Positions 49,844 through 59,175 of a stretch of DNA of 64,000 bases are shown here, in pieces. Positions within the stretch are counted from its first letter, which is position 1. Every line of letters starts with the position of its first letter. The notes under the pieces were generated by a model. The model did no database searches. It saw nothing but the letters and a program-made list of their open reading frames with translations, and had not been told where the DNA came from. The translations under genes and the position numbers were made by a program. The stretch is from Bordetella bronchialis. GTDB taxonomy: Bacteria > Pseudomonadota > Gammaproteobacteria > Burkholderiales > Burkholderiaceae_B. The stretch lies in NCBI RefSeq assembly GCF_001676705.1, contig NZ_CP016170.1, positions 5,208,001 to 5,272,000 of the forward strand, given 5' to 3'.

Positions 49844-50470
49844 ATGCACGACCACGCCCACCCACCCGCCATGTTCATCGCCGACGCCACGGCGCTGGAC
49901 TTCCTTAATTCGATCGCCACGCCTACCGACACGCCCATAGACTGGATTTCGGATGGAGAGGGCCTGCTCGCCTGGCTGGAGCAGGCCGGCCTGGTGCCGG
50001 CCGAGGAACTCGCGGCGCTGCGCGGGCGGGCCATGCCGGGGGAGCTGGACGCGGTAGCCGCCCAGGCCCGCGCGCTGCGCGAGTGGTTCAGGGACTTCGT
50101 GCGGCGCCACATGGGACGCCCGCTGACTCCCGAAGCCCTGCACGGGCTGGAGCCCTTGAATCGTCTGCTGGAACGCGACGAGAGCTATACGCAGGTGGTG
50201 CCCGCGCCGGTCGGCGCGCTGGAGCTGCGCGTGACGCGCCGCTGGCGATCCCCCGAATCGCTGCTGCTGCCCATCGGCGAAGCGCTGGCGCGCTTCGTCA
50301 GCACCGAGGACATGACACACGTGAAAGCCTGCGAGGGCGCGCGCTGCACGCTGCTGTTCGCCGACCATACCCGCGGCCATCGCCGACGGTGGTGCAGCAC
50401 GGCGGTCTGCGGCAACCGCGCCAAGGTCGCCGCGCATCGCCAACGGGCAAAGGAAGCGGCCGGGCGGTAA
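49844..50470 (+). CDS. CGNR zinc-finger/ABATE domain regulator
   Basis: A 208-residue protein. The N-terminal ABATE domain (stress-induced transcription regulator family) contains ALDFLNSIATP; the C-terminal CGNR zinc finger has Cys163, Cys168, Cys184 and Cys189, the last followed by GNR, then a basic helix KVAAHRQRAKEA. The ATG at 49844 has AAAGGGA at good spacing; an upstream GTG is disfavoured. It is divergent from the four-gene catabolic operon and likely controls it. It converges on the defence pair. Confidence 0.88.
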   Translation: MHDHAHPPAMFIADATALDFLNSIATPTDTPIDWISDGEGLLAWLEQAGLVPAEELAALRGRAMPGELDAVAAQARALREWFRDFVRRHMGRPLTPEALHGLEPLNRLLERDESYTQVVPAPVGALELRVTRRWRSPESLLLPIGEALARFVSTEDMTHVKACEGARCTLLFADHTRGHRRRWCSTAVCGNRAKVAAHRQRAKEAAGR

Positions 50471-50627
50471 ACCGCGCGCCGCTTGTCGCCCACAAGAGAG
50501 GATGCGACCCGGCCATGAAATGACCGGTCATACCGCAGCTGCGCGAATCGGCGACGGGCCCCCACTGCGGCAGCGGGGTTGGCACTGCGGTACAGAGGTG
50601 CACCGGCGTAGAACCGAGCGGGAGGGA

Positions 50628-51181
50628 TCAGCGAACCAGGCCGACCAGCTTGAACAGAGTGGCCAATTGCGGCTCGTGCCCGCTCACCCTCGAAAGCGCC
50701 CGGAGGTCCAGCCGCTCGCTCAATCTGCCGCTTCCGAAGTTCTTGACATAGCCAGGCCATTCCGAGCGGAGCTGGTCTTCGCTTTCTCGGCTCGTGGGAG
50801 GCCGCCTGTGCTGGCAGCGCTCCAAATGCCGCAGAAGGACCGCCTCATGGCAAGGCGACTGCCAGATCAATGTCACGCGCAAGCGCTCTGCAACCCGAGA
50901 CACGCCTGGTCCCTGCGCGGATCGCGTCCCCTCAGATCGTCATCCAGCATGACGAACCTTCCGACGAACGCCGCACGTCCGGATACCGCGTCTTTGCGTA
51001 GCGCCTTTTTCGCGGACTCCAGGATCGCCAAGGGATCGCCCCCACTCAGCACTTCGCCAACCAGGTGATACCCCGCGCCCGGTCCGAGGAGCTTCTGCAG
51101 CACCGCCACGTAGCTTCGCTCACTCTCCCCCTCGCACCCGACGAAAACCCTTTTTCTCTGCAGGATCCTCTGGCTGGTCAC
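50628..51181 (-). pseudogene. RloB-like (AbiLii-type) TOPRIM protein, frameshifted
   Basis: The N-terminal part begins from a GTG at 51181 and reads KRVFVGCEGESERSYVAVLQ, then FVMLDDDLRGRDPRRDQ, the acidic motifs of RloB. That frame meets a stop at about 50873. The neighbouring frame resumes with SRVAERLRVTLIWQSPCHEA and runs to 50628, matching the C-terminal part of the same family (LIWQxPCHEALLLRHL). The two frames overlap at about 50873-50903. The total of 554 bases is one short of 185 codons, so a single-base deletion is the simplest explanation. The gene starts five bases after the ATPase gene. It may be a real mutation, a sequencing error, or less likely programmed frameshifting. Confidence 0.8.
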
Positions 51182-51185
51182 GAGC

Positions 51186-52397
51186 TCACCCGATGGTTGG
51201 CACGGCGCCATAGGTGCCGCCCATGTACTTGCGATAGAAGTTGTCGATCCTGCGGACGCCTTGGATGTCCTTGAGCCCATAAACGGACGTCGCGCCCGTG
51301 GGGTCTTTCTCACAGAAGTAGATCTCTTCCTTCACGAGTTCTTCCAACAGGGAGCTGTTCTGGCAGGTCATCCAAAGCTGCGCGCTGTGGGGATTGCGCT
51401 GCGGGGAATAGAACCAACGCAAGATCTCCGGCAACACCGTGGGGTGAATCGCCAAGTCCAGCTCATCGACAATCGCGATCCCGCCGCGTTGCAAGGCATC
51501 CATCAGAAAGGGATAGATCTGCAGGAATTGCCTGGTACCGTGGCTTTCCAGCATGAGGGGAACTTCGCGGGATAAGCCGCGGTGGCGAAATGTCGCGATG
51601 AGCCCGTTCGGTCCCTGTCCGATCATCATGGACTGGATCCCCAAGTCGATGCGAGGCAGATCGCCATTGAGCGCATCCAGCAACGCCGGATTCGCCTGGT
51701 AGTACTGGAGCATCTGGCTCTCGTTCACCTGCAGCTTCTCCAGGAAAATATTCGAGGAGACACGATACGCGGCCTGTTGCAAGGCAAGCGAGGGAGCATG
51801 GTCAAGTTGCGCCAGGGTGGAAATCACGCTGGCGTTATCGCGCAGGATTTTCTTCAACACGGACTTATGGCCGGCAAGGCCGAAGTCCGGACCCGCTACG
51901 ACGTCTCCAGCGGCATCCCGCTCGAATAGCCGCACCAGGCGCTTTGCACGGCTGGGCCAGAAAAAAAGCGATTCATTCAGCACCGTCCGTTTGCCGCCGG
52001 CAGTATGCAATCGCAGTTCGTAGCGATACCGGCATTGCGGCTTTCCACTTTCAACACCCCTGACGGACTCGGGGCCGGCAAACTCCACCGCGAGCACCGT
52101 CGGCGCATCGTGGCAAGAACCGTCCCAGAAGGGCTCGAAGGGTAAAGATTGCGCCGGTCCGAACTGGAAGCTCTCGCGCACGAACCACACCAGGTATTGG
52201 AGCGAACGCAACACCGTCGATTTGCCCGAAGCGTTGGCACCGAAAAAAGCAATTACCTTCGGTACGCGCCGGCTAGATCCGCGCCACGTCGGAGCGTAAC
52301 GCTCGGGGCAGTCGTCCACGGCGCCCCCGACCTGCAGATCGATGCGCTGACGATCCCGTATCGACATGAAGTTCTCGATTTCGACGGCAAGAATCAT
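51186..52397 (-). CDS. AAA15-type ATPase of an RloA/AbiLi-like defence pair
   Basis: A 403-residue SMC-like ATPase. It starts ILAVEIENFMSIRDRQRIDL, the usual opening of AAA15/OLD-type ATPases, with Walker A FFGANASGKST (51-61) and Walker B GIAIVDELDLAIHPTVLPEI near residue 305. The LWMTCQNSSLLEEL segment matches the switch region. Such ATPases pair with RloB (AbiL) or DUF4435 (PARIS) toxin-like partners in abortive anti-phage systems, and an RloB-like gene follows immediately. The partner is frameshifted, so the system may be inactive. Confidence 0.88.
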   Translation of the reverse strand: MILAVEIENFMSIRDRQRIDLQVGGAVDDCPERYAPTWRGSSRRVPKVIAFFGANASGKSTVLRSLQYLVWFVRESFQFGPAQSLPFEPFWDGSCHDAPTVLAVEFAGPESVRGVESGKPQCRYRYELRLHTAGGKRTVLNESLFFWPSRAKRLVRLFERDAAGDVVAGPDFGLAGHKSVLKKILRDNASVISTLAQLDHAPSLALQQAAYRVSSNIFLEKLQVNESQMLQYYQANPALLDALNGDLPRIDLGIQSMMIGQGPNGLIATFRHRGLSREVPLMLESHGTRQFLQIYPFLMDALQRGGIAIVDELDLAIHPTVLPEILRWFYSPQRNPHSAQLWMTCQNSSLLEELVKEEIYFCEKDPTGATSVYGLKDIQGVRRIDNFYRKYMGGTYGAVPTIG

Positions 52398-52664
52398 GGC
52401 CAGCCCAAAGACCCCATCGGAGCATTACGACAAAATTTCGTCGAAATTGTCCCTTGGAACGAGAATTTATGCAAATCGAGAGGGAAAAACACCCTATCGG
52501 TATGCGAGATCGGTGGCCAAGCCGACTCGGCCGGTCCGTCCCGCAGCGGTACGCCGAGCGACCCGGATCGCGGTCACGGTGAGCGGCGGACGCTCGGCTT
52601 TTCGGGCCACGATGACTAGCGCGGCCGCGCCCCATGGGAGCCGCGACCGCTCGCCAACCGTGTA

Positions 52665-53405
52665 TCAATGCAGGATCTGGCTCAGGAAGAGCTTGGTCCG
52701 GTCGCTTTGCGGATGATCGAAGAATTCGTCCGGCGTGTTCTGCTCGATGATTTCGCCGCGATCCATGAAGATGACCCGGTCGGCGACCTTGCGCGCGAAG
52801 CCCATCTCGTGCGTGACGCAAAGCATGGTCACGCCGCTTTCCTCCGCCAGCTTCACCATCACGTCCAGTACTTCCTTGACCATTTCGGGGTCCAGCGCGG
52901 ACGTGGGTTCGTCGAACAGCATGATTTTGGGATTCATGCACAGCGACCGCGCAATGGCCACGCGCTGCTGCTGGCCGCCGGACAGCTGCCCGGGGAATTT
53001 ATTGGCCTGCTCGGGAATGCGTACCCGTTCCAGGTATTTCAGCGCCGCGGCTTCCGCCTCTGCACGGGGCTTCTTCAGCACCCACATGGGACCCAGCGTC
53101 AGGTTTTCCAGCACCGTCAGGTGCGGGAACAGATTGAAGTGCTGGAATACCATGCCGACATCCCGCCGGATGATCTCGATGTGCTTCAGGTCGTTGGTAA
53201 GCTCGGTGCCGTTGACGACGATGTGGCCCTGCTGGTGTTCCTCCAGGCGATTGATGCAGCGTATCAGCGTGGATTTCCCCGAGCCCGAGGGGCCGCAGAT
53301 CACGATGCGTTCGCCGGGCGCGACGTCCAGGTTGATATTGCGCAGCACGTGGAACTGGCCGTACCACTTGTTCACGTCCTGCATACGGATAATGGCGTCG
53401 GCCAT
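52665..53405 (-). CDS. aapP: AapP, general L-amino acid ABC importer ATPase
   Basis: A 246-residue polar-amino-acid ABC ATPase. Walker A is GPSGSGKST (38-46), the signature [15 protein letters not shown], Walker [17 protein letters not shown], and the H-loop [20 protein letters not shown]. The ATG at 53405 with AGGGAG upstream is preferred; an upstream in-frame ATG at 53423 would lie close to the permease stop. It completes aapJQMP and shows the GlnQ-like features expected for import of glutamate and other L-amino acids. Confidence 0.93.
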   Translation of the reverse strand: MADAIIRMQDVNKWYGQFHVLRNINLDVAPGERIVICGPSGSGKSTLIRCINRLEEHQQGHIVVNGTELTNDLKHIEIIRRDVGMVFQHFNLFPHLTVLENLTLGPMWVLKKPRAEAEAAALKYLERVRIPEQANKFPGQLSGGQQQRVAIARSLCMNPKIMLFDEPTSALDPEMVKEVLDVMVKLAEESGVTMLCVTHEMGFARKVADRVIFMDRGEIIEQNTPDEFFDHPQSDRTKLFLSQILH

Positions 53406-53431
53406 GCGGGCGCTCCCTTGCATCTGGCGTC

Positions 53432-54649
53432 TTATCGGCGATAGCCCTGGGCCAGCCGGCGTTCCAGCGCCTGGCTGTACTTGGACATCGAGAAGCAGAA
53501 AATGAAATAGATGAAAGCGATGAACAGATAGGCTTCGACGCCGAAGCCGCGCCATGCCGCGTCGGAAAGCGCCGCCTTGGCCGCCAGGGTCAGGTCGAAG
53601 ATACCGATGATGACCACCAGCGATGTGTCTTTGAACAGCGAAATGAAAATGCTGACCAGCGGGGGAATCACGATGCGCAAGGCCTGCGGCAGGATGATCT
53701 TGCGCATCTGCTGCCAATAGGTCAGGCCCAGCGAGGCCGCGCCCTCGTACTGCCCCTTCGGAATGGCCTGCAGGCCGCCCCGCACGGTTTCGGCGATATA
53801 GGCGCCGGCGAATAGGATGATGGCGATCTGCGCGCGCAGCAGCTTGTCGATGGTATAGCCCTCGGGCAGGAACAAGGGCAGCATGACCGACGACATGAAC
53901 AGCAGGCTGATCAGCGGCACGCCGCGTATCAGCTCGATGTAGACCACGCACAGCGCCTTGATGGCGGGCAGGCGGGAACGCCGGCCCAGCGCCAGCAGTA
54001 CGCCGAACGGGAAGGCAAGAGCGATCCCGAAGGTCGCCAGGATCAGCGTCAGCGGCAGCCCGCCCCAGCGCTCGTTCTCGACATAGGTCAGCCCGAAGAC
54101 ACCGCCCCACATCAGTACCGCGACCGCCGCCAGGCCGACCACCCACAGCAGCACCAGCCGCGGTGTCCAGAAGCGGCGGATGCCGCTGCAGACGATCACG
54201 GCGATGAGCACCACGGTGGCGGCCAGGGGGCGCCATTGTTCGTCGTAGGGATAGGTGCCGAACAGGATCAGCCTGTGCTTCTCCCGGATGAAGGCCCAGC
54301 ACGCGCCGCCGGATGCCCGGCACTCCTGCGCCGTCGTCGCGGAGAAGTTCGCCTTGACCAGCAGCCATTCCAGCAGCGCCGGCACGGCCAGCAACAGGAA
54401 CCAGGCGATCAGGACGGTCAGCAGGATATTCAGCGGCGACGAAAACAGCCGCATGCGCAGCCATCCGGCCACGCCGGTCTGGCTGGCTGGCGGCGGCAAG
54501 CCATCCACGGCCGGCGACGGCGCGCCGGCGGGACCGCCCGGCCCGGCAGGGGGCAGGCCGTCGATCGTCGGAACGTCCGGCGTGACGCCCCCTTCCGTCG
54601 GCGCGGCGGCGCCGGGATGCATGCGCGGCGGCTCACCTGACCCGTTCAT
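53432..54649 (-). CDS. aapM: AapM, general L-amino acid ABC importer permease
   Basis: A 405-residue permease. The first 60 residues are Pro/Gly-rich and hydrophilic, followed by several membrane helices and the ABC permease core. The EAA loop [28 protein letters not shown] lies at about 305-332, and [26 protein letters not shown] precedes it. This is the AapM/BztC form. The ATG at 54649 with GGAAGGG upstream is chosen. The gap to aapQ (168 bases) holds a copy of the structured repeat. Confidence 0.92.
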   Translation of the reverse strand: MNGSGEPPRMHPGAAAPTEGGVTPDVPTIDGLPPAGPGGPAGAPSPAVDGLPPPASQTGVAGWLRMRLFSSPLNILLTVLIAWFLLLAVPALLEWLLVKANFSATTAQECRASGGACWAFIREKHRLILFGTYPYDEQWRPLAATVVLIAVIVCSGIRRFWTPRLVLLWVVGLAAVAVLMWGGVFGLTYVENERWGGLPLTLILATFGIALAFPFGVLLALGRRSRLPAIKALCVVYIELIRGVPLISLLFMSSVMLPLFLPEGYTIDKLLRAQIAIILFAGAYIAETVRGGLQAIPKGQYEGAASLGLTYWQQMRKIILPQALRIVIPPLVSIFISLFKDTSLVVIIGIFDLTLAAKAALSDAAWRGFGVEAYLFIAFIYFIFCFSMSKYSQALERRLAQGYRR

Positions 54650-54730
54650 TTCGCCCTTCCTTAGCCTTCGGGAATGACCGTAGCCCATGCCCCATCCGCT
54701 CTCCCGCGCCGCAAGCAAGGGGTGCGGCGC

Positions 54731-54818
54731 GATCGGGAACGCCGCGGAGCCGGCTTTGCCGGTCCGCATGCCTTGCCCCCTCGAGGGGGAAGCGGGCAGC
54801 ACTTCGGGGGTGGGCCTT
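54731..54818 (-). repeat. Structured intergenic repeat, copy 3
   Basis: Minus-strand copy beginning at the aapQ stop. It shares AAGGCCCACCCCCGAAG, a CCCCCTCGAGGGGG palindrome (54776-54789), GCGGACCGG and the returning CCGG-C-TCCGCGGCG arm with copy 2 of the gentisate operon. It lies in sense orientation between aapQ and aapM. Confidence 0.85.
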
Positions 54819-56008
54819 CATCGTTCTACCAGCGCGATGCGCTTGTTGTACCAGTTCATCAGCACCGAGATCGACAGGCTGACCGTCAGATAGGCCGCCA
54901 TGATTATCAGGATCCCTTCGATGGCCTGGCCGGTCTGGTTCAGGGTGGTATTGACCACCGACACGATGTCCGGATAGCCGATGGCCACGGCCAGCGAACT
55001 GTTCTTGGTCAGGTTCAGGTACTGGCTGGTCATCGGCGGAATGATCACGCGCAGGGCCTGCGGCAGCACCACAAGGCGCAGCACCAGGCCGCGCCGCAAG
55101 CCCAGCGATCCCGCGGCCTCCCACTGTCCGACATTCACGGCCTGTACGCCGGAGCGCACGACCTCGGCGACGAAGGCCGCCGTATAACTGACCAGTCCGG
55201 CCAGCAAGGCGGCGAACTCCGGTGTCAGCGTCATGCCGCCGGCGAAATTGAAGCCGCGCAGCACCGGTACGTCCAGCGTGAGCGACGCGCCGCTGACCAG
55301 CCATCCCGACAGGGGCAGGACGACGATCAGGCCGATGGCCCAGCGCACCAGGGGGAAGATTCGGCCGGTGGCTTCGCGCCGCTTGTTGCCCCAATGGGCC
55401 AGGGCCAGAATCAGCACGATGGCCAGCGCCAGCCCGCCCAGCATCCAGTCCAGCGCATCGCCCTGCAACGTGGGCAGCTTCAGCCCGCGATTGGAAATGA
55501 ACACGCCGGGCAGGGGCTGGTGCGCCTGCCGCGGCCCTGGCATGTTCTCGGTGATCAGGGCATACCAGAAGAACAGCTGCAGCAGCAAGGGGATATTCCG
55601 CATCACCTCTACGTAGACGGAGGCGAGCTTGGCCACCAGCCAATTGCGCGACAGGCGCGCGATGCCGATCAGCGTGCCCAGCACCGTCGCCAGCACGATG
55701 CCGATAACGGCCGCGCGCAAGGTATTGAGCAGGCCCACCACAATGGCCCGGCCGTAGGTGTTGGCCGGCGTATAGGAGATGGGTGTCTCGCCGATGGCGA
55801 AGCCGGCCTCGCGGTCCAGGAAACCGAAGCCCGTGGAGATATTGCGCGACGCGAGGTTGTGCAGTGTGTTCGATACCAGGAACCAGGCGAGCCAGGCGAC
55901 GGCCGCCAGGGCGATGACCTGGTACACGATTGCACGCACGCCCGGGTCGTTCCAGGAAAGCTTGCGGACAGGCGCGGCCACGGGCGGCGCTTTGGAATCG
56001 GGGGTCAT
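54818..56008 (-). CDS. aapQ: AapQ, general L-amino acid ABC importer permease
   Basis: A 396-residue permease with about eight membrane helices and the large periplasmic loop of AapQ/BztB proteins. The EAA loop AAGSLGLRRGLVLRLVVLPQALRVIIPPM (about 310-338) is intact; VYVEVMRNIPLLLQLFFWYALI is also characteristic. The ATG at 56008 is chosen over one 18 bases upstream. It follows the binding-protein gene by 76 bases. Confidence 0.93.
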   Translation of the reverse strand: MTPDSKAPPVAAPVRKLSWNDPGVRAIVYQVIALAAVAWLAWFLVSNTLHNLASRNISTGFGFLDREAGFAIGETPISYTPANTYGRAIVVGLLNTLRAAVIGIVLATVLGTLIGIARLSRNWLVAKLASVYVEVMRNIPLLLQLFFWYALITENMPGPRQAHQPLPGVFISNRGLKLPTLQGDALDWMLGGLALAIVLILALAHWGNKRREATGRIFPLVRWAIGLIVVLPLSGWLVSGASLTLDVPVLRGFNFAGGMTLTPEFAALLAGLVSYTAAFVAEVVRSGVQAVNVGQWEAAGSLGLRRGLVLRLVVLPQALRVIIPPMTSQYLNLTKNSSLAVAIGYPDIVSVVNTTLNQTGQAIEGILIIMAAYLTVSLSISVLMNWYNKRIALVER

Positions 56009-56084
56009 GTCGCCACCATACACCAAGCGATCCGGCGCAAAGCGGCGCGGCGCCCGCGGGCGCGCGCGCCGTACTTGCGCGCGA

Positions 56085-57101
56085 TCAACGGATCGGCCAT
56101 CCGTACATCAGGCCGCCCTGCTTCCATTGCGCGTTCAGGCCGCGCGGCAGCTTCATCGGGCTGCCGGTGCCCAGATTGCGCTCGAAGCTTTCCCCGTAAT
56201 TGCCCACCTGCTTGACGATGTTGTAGGCCCACTTGTCGTCCACGCCCAGGTTCTTGCCCATGCCGGGCGTCACGCCCAGGATGCGTTGCACATTGGGGTT
56301 GGTGCTCTTGAGCATGGCGTCGACGTTATCCGACTTCACGCCGTATTCCTCGGCCTCCAGCATGGCGTTCAGCGTCCAGCGCACCACGTTGAACCATTGC
56401 ACGTCGTCCTGCCGCACCATGGGGCCCAGCGGTTCCTTGGAAAAGTCCTCCGGCAGGATGATGTACTTGTCCGGGTTCTCCAGCGTGGTGCGGGTGGATG
56501 CCAGCTGCGATTTGTCGGTGGTGAAGGCGTCGCAGCGGCCGGCGGAAAACGCGCGCACGATCTCGTCGTATTTCTCGATGACGACGGGCTTGAATTCGAT
56601 CTTGTTCGCGCGGAACCAGTCGGCCAGGTTCAGCTCGGTGGTGGTCCCCGGCTGCACACAGACGGTGGCGCCGTTCAGTTCCTTGGCGCTCTTCACGCCC
56701 AGGTCCTTGGACACCATGACGCCCTGGCTGTCGTAGTAGTTCACGCCCGTGCCGATCAGGCCCAGGGTGGTGTCGCGCGTCAGGGTCTCGGTGGTGTTGC
56801 GGGTCAGCACGTCGATTTCGCCGGACTGCAGCGCGGTGAAGCGCTGCTGCGTGTTCAGCGGCGTCACCTTGAACTTGGTGGAGTCGTTGAACATGGTGGC
56901 CGCGATGGCGCGGCACAAATCCACGTCCAGGCCTTTCCATTCGCCCTTGCTGTCGGCGGCGGAGAAACCCGGCACGCCGGTGGACACCCCGCATTGGACG
57001 AAGCCTTTCTTCTTGACGTTGTCGTAGGTCGCGCCGGCGTGGGCGGCACCGCTCAGGGCCAGCAGCGCGGCGCCCAGGGCGGCCGTTTTCCAGGTCTTCA
57101 T
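56085..57101 (-). CDS. aapJ: AapJ, general L-amino acid-binding periplasmic protein
   Basis: A 338-residue SBP_bac_3 protein with a signal peptide of about 22 residues (ALGAALLALSGAAHA). The mature region contains VQCGVSTGVPGFSAADSKGEWKGLDVDLCRAIAA, the typical ligand-binding opening of AapJ/BztA, and NVDAMLKSTNPNVQRILGVTPGMG near the C-terminus. The ATG at 57101 is preceded by GGAGACC. First gene of aapJQMP; binds a broad range of L-amino acids, notably glutamate and aspartate in relatives. Confidence 0.94.
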   Translation of the reverse strand: MKTWKTAALGAALLALSGAAHAGATYDNVKKKGFVQCGVSTGVPGFSAADSKGEWKGLDVDLCRAIAATMFNDSTKFKVTPLNTQQRFTALQSGEIDVLTRNTTETLTRDTTLGLIGTGVNYYDSQGVMVSKDLGVKSAKELNGATVCVQPGTTTELNLADWFRANKIEFKPVVIEKYDEIVRAFSAGRCDAFTTDKSQLASTRTTLENPDKYIILPEDFSKEPLGPMVRQDDVQWFNVVRWTLNAMLEAEEYGVKSDNVDAMLKSTNPNVQRILGVTPGMGKNLGVDDKWAYNIVKQVGNYGESFERNLGTGSPMKLPRGLNAQWKQGGLMYGWPIR

Positions 57102-57335
57102 GGTGGTCTCCATTTCGAAATGGGCGGTAAATGGGACAACGACGGACGAAAGGGCGGCCGCCTTTGATGCGGCGCATGGTAGCCCCGCGCAAAAACCAGG
57201 GACATGCGGGAAATCCCTGCGACCTCTCCGTCAAATTTTGGGGACGCATAAACACGTGGAATGGCGGGCGCCCTTCGCGGCACCGTGGCGCGGCGCGGTA
57301 CACGGTACTATTGCGGCTTCATCCGCCTATCCGCC

Positions 57336-58010
57336 ATGATCGAATTCCAGCACGTATTCAAATCGTATGGACGCGGCCGCAATATCCTGGCCGATATCAA
57401 TTTCCGCATTACCGCGGGCGAATTCGTCTTTGTGTCGGGCCCCTCGGGCGCCGGCAAATCCACGCTGCTCAAGCTGATCGGCGGGCTGGAACCGCCCAGC
57501 CGGGGCTCCATCCAGGTCAACGGCCAGCGGCTGGACAAACTGCCGCAGCGCGCCCGGCCCTACCTGCGGCGCGCGGTGGGCGTCATCCTGCAGGACACCC
57601 ACCTGCTTTATGACCGCAACGCCTTCGAGAACGTCATGCTGCCCCTGGCCGTCACCGGGCAGCCAAGGGACTCGGCCGCCGCGCGCGCCCGTGCCGCGCT
57701 GGACAAGGTCGGGCTCTCCGGCAAGGAAACCCTGAATCCCATCGAGTTGTCCGGCGGGGAACAGCAGCGCCTGGCGATCGCGCGCGCCATCGTCAACCGG
57801 CCCGCCATCCTGATCGCCGACGAACCTACCGCCAACCTGGACCACGACAGCGCCTTGCGCATCATGAATGTGTTCCGCGATTTCAACCGGGTCGGCGTCA
57901 CCACGCTGATCGCCTCGCACGACCAGGAATTGATGTCCCATTACGCGCAGCGGGTATTGCGGATCGAACCCGGCCGCTTCGCCGACCTGTCGCAGGAGGC
58001 CCAGGCATGA
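57336..58010 (+). CDS. ftsE: FtsE, cell division ABC ATPase
   Basis: A 224-residue ATPase. It opens IEFQHVFKSYGRGRNILADINF, has Walker A SGPSGAGKST (34-43), signature LSGGEQQRLAIARAI and Walker B ILIADEPTANLDH, all in FtsE form. With FtsX it regulates peptidoglycan hydrolases at the division septum. The ATG at 57336 gives the standard N-terminus. A TACTAT hexamer at 57306-57311 could be the -10 box. The stop overlaps ftsX by four bases. Confidence 0.94.
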   Translation: MIEFQHVFKSYGRGRNILADINFRITAGEFVFVSGPSGAGKSTLLKLIGGLEPPSRGSIQVNGQRLDKLPQRARPYLRRAVGVILQDTHLLYDRNAFENVMLPLAVTGQPRDSAAARARAALDKVGLSGKETLNPIELSGGEQQRLAIARAIVNRPAILIADEPTANLDHDSALRIMNVFRDFNRVGVTTLIASHDQELMSHYAQRVLRIEPGRFADLSQEAQA

Positions 58011-58915
58011 ACGCATGGCTGCGGCAACATCGCTATGCCCTGGGCATTACCTTGCGGCGCATGCTGGCCCAACCGTTTTCCTCGCTGGCGAACCTGCTGG
58101 TCATGGCCCTGGCGCTGGCCCTGCCGGTGCTGGGCGCGGCCATCCTGGTATCGGTGCAGCCCGTGGCGCGCCAGCTTTCGGTCACGCCGGAACTGACCGT
58201 CTTCATGAAGATGGATGCGCCGGCCGGCGCGGCGCAGGCCGTGGCCGACCGGATACGCAAGGACTATGGCGACCAGGTGCGGGAAGTCCGTACCGTCGGT
58301 CGCGACGCGGCCCTGGCGGCGCTGCGGCGCAATCCCACATGGGCCGAGGCGCTGGCCGTCCTGCCGGGCAATCCGCTTCCCGACGCGGTGGTGGCGACGC
58401 TGCGCGACGGCGACGACCTGGCCGGCCGGGCGGCGCGGCTCGCGCAGGCATGGAAGGCCTGGGACCAGGTGGAACAGGTACAGCTGGACAGCGACTGGGT
58501 CCAGCGCATGGAAGCCCTGCTGCGCTTCGCCCGGATCGGCCTGGTATTGCTGGCGGCCTGCGTGGCCGTCGTGGTGCTGGCCACGGTATTCAATACCGTC
58601 CGGCTGCAGGCGTTGACCCAGCGCGAGGAAATCGCCGTCGCGCGCCTGGTCGGCGCCACCGAGTCCTTCGTGCGCCGGCCTTTCCTTTACCTGGGCGCCC
58701 TCTCCGGGGGCCTTGCCGCCTTGCTCGGCATAGCGATCGCCGTCCTGGCGCTGTCGCCCCTGAACGACGCCCTGGCCACGCTGGCGCACAGCTACGGGGC
58801 GGATTTCGCCCTGCACCTGCCCGAAGCGCCATGGCTGGCGCTGGCCGTGGCGGCGGCGGCCATCCTGGCCGCCCTGTCGGCGCGCTGGTCAGTCACTCGC
58901 AGTACGCGCTTTTAA
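58007..58915 (+). CDS. ftsX: FtsX, cell division ABC permease-like protein
   Basis: A 302-residue membrane protein with four helices: about residues 24-48, 168-190, 222-245 and 272-295. Between the first two lies the periplasmic domain (QLSVTPELTVFMKMDAPAG onward) that activates amidase regulators in relatives. The conserved TQREEIAVARLVGATESFVRRPFLYLG cytoplasmic segment couples it to FtsE. It is translationally coupled to ftsE by an ATGA overlap. Confidence 0.93.
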   Translation: MNAWLRQHRYALGITLRRMLAQPFSSLANLLVMALALALPVLGAAILVSVQPVARQLSVTPELTVFMKMDAPAGAAQAVADRIRKDYGDQVREVRTVGRDAALAALRRNPTWAEALAVLPGNPLPDAVVATLRDGDDLAGRAARLAQAWKAWDQVEQVQLDSDWVQRMEALLRFARIGLVLLAACVAVVVLATVFNTVRLQALTQREEIAVARLVGATESFVRRPFLYLGALSGGLAALLGIAIAVLALSPLNDALATLAHSYGADFALHLPEAPWLALAVAAAAILAALSARWSVTRSTRF

Positions 58916-58964
58916 GCCGCTTAATCGGGCAAATCAGCCGGGGACTTCCGTGGAATAGTGCCAT

Positions 58965-58988
58965 GACGGCCTTGCCCCCAAGGCCGTC
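58965..58988 (+). terminator. Hairpin after ftsX
   Basis: A ten-base perfect stem (GACGGCCTTG with CAAGGCCGTC) and a CCCC loop, 49 bases after the ftsX stop. There is no T tract, but its position between ftsX and the cheD promoter region suggests transcript termination. Confidence 0.5.
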
Positions 58989-59134
58989 GGGCCCGTCGTC
59001 CGCGTCCGGTGCGACCGGACGCCGGCCGACATGTAACCGCTGGCCGGCGGCGGGCGGCAACCGCCTTGGCGATGCTTTCGCTGGGATCCCGGAAGGGGCA
59101 TCAGAAATAAAGTAGAAGTTTCAGACAAATTTAG

Positions 59135-59140
59135 TAATAT
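59135..59140 (+). promoter_or_regulatory. Candidate -10 box upstream of cheD
   Basis: TAATAT lies 35 bases before the cheD start inside an AT-rich stretch (about 59100-59142) that stands out from the GC-rich surroundings. No clear -35 or flagellar sigma element is recognisable. Confidence 0.35.
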
Positions 59141-59175
59141 CGTTGCTCCCTCCGCCCCTAGAAGCCCGACCCACC

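Noticed and set aside
50873..50903. Programmed ribosomal frameshifting in the RloB gene
   Set aside because: I see no slippery heptamer or downstream structure at the junction; a one-base deletion or a sequencing error explains it more simply.
52398..52664. Possible small gene on the plus strand before aapP
   Set aside because: Open frames here are short, have basic low-complexity products and overlap known genes; no ribosome site or family signal is visible. The stretch is simply AT-richer upstream sequence of the ATPase gene.
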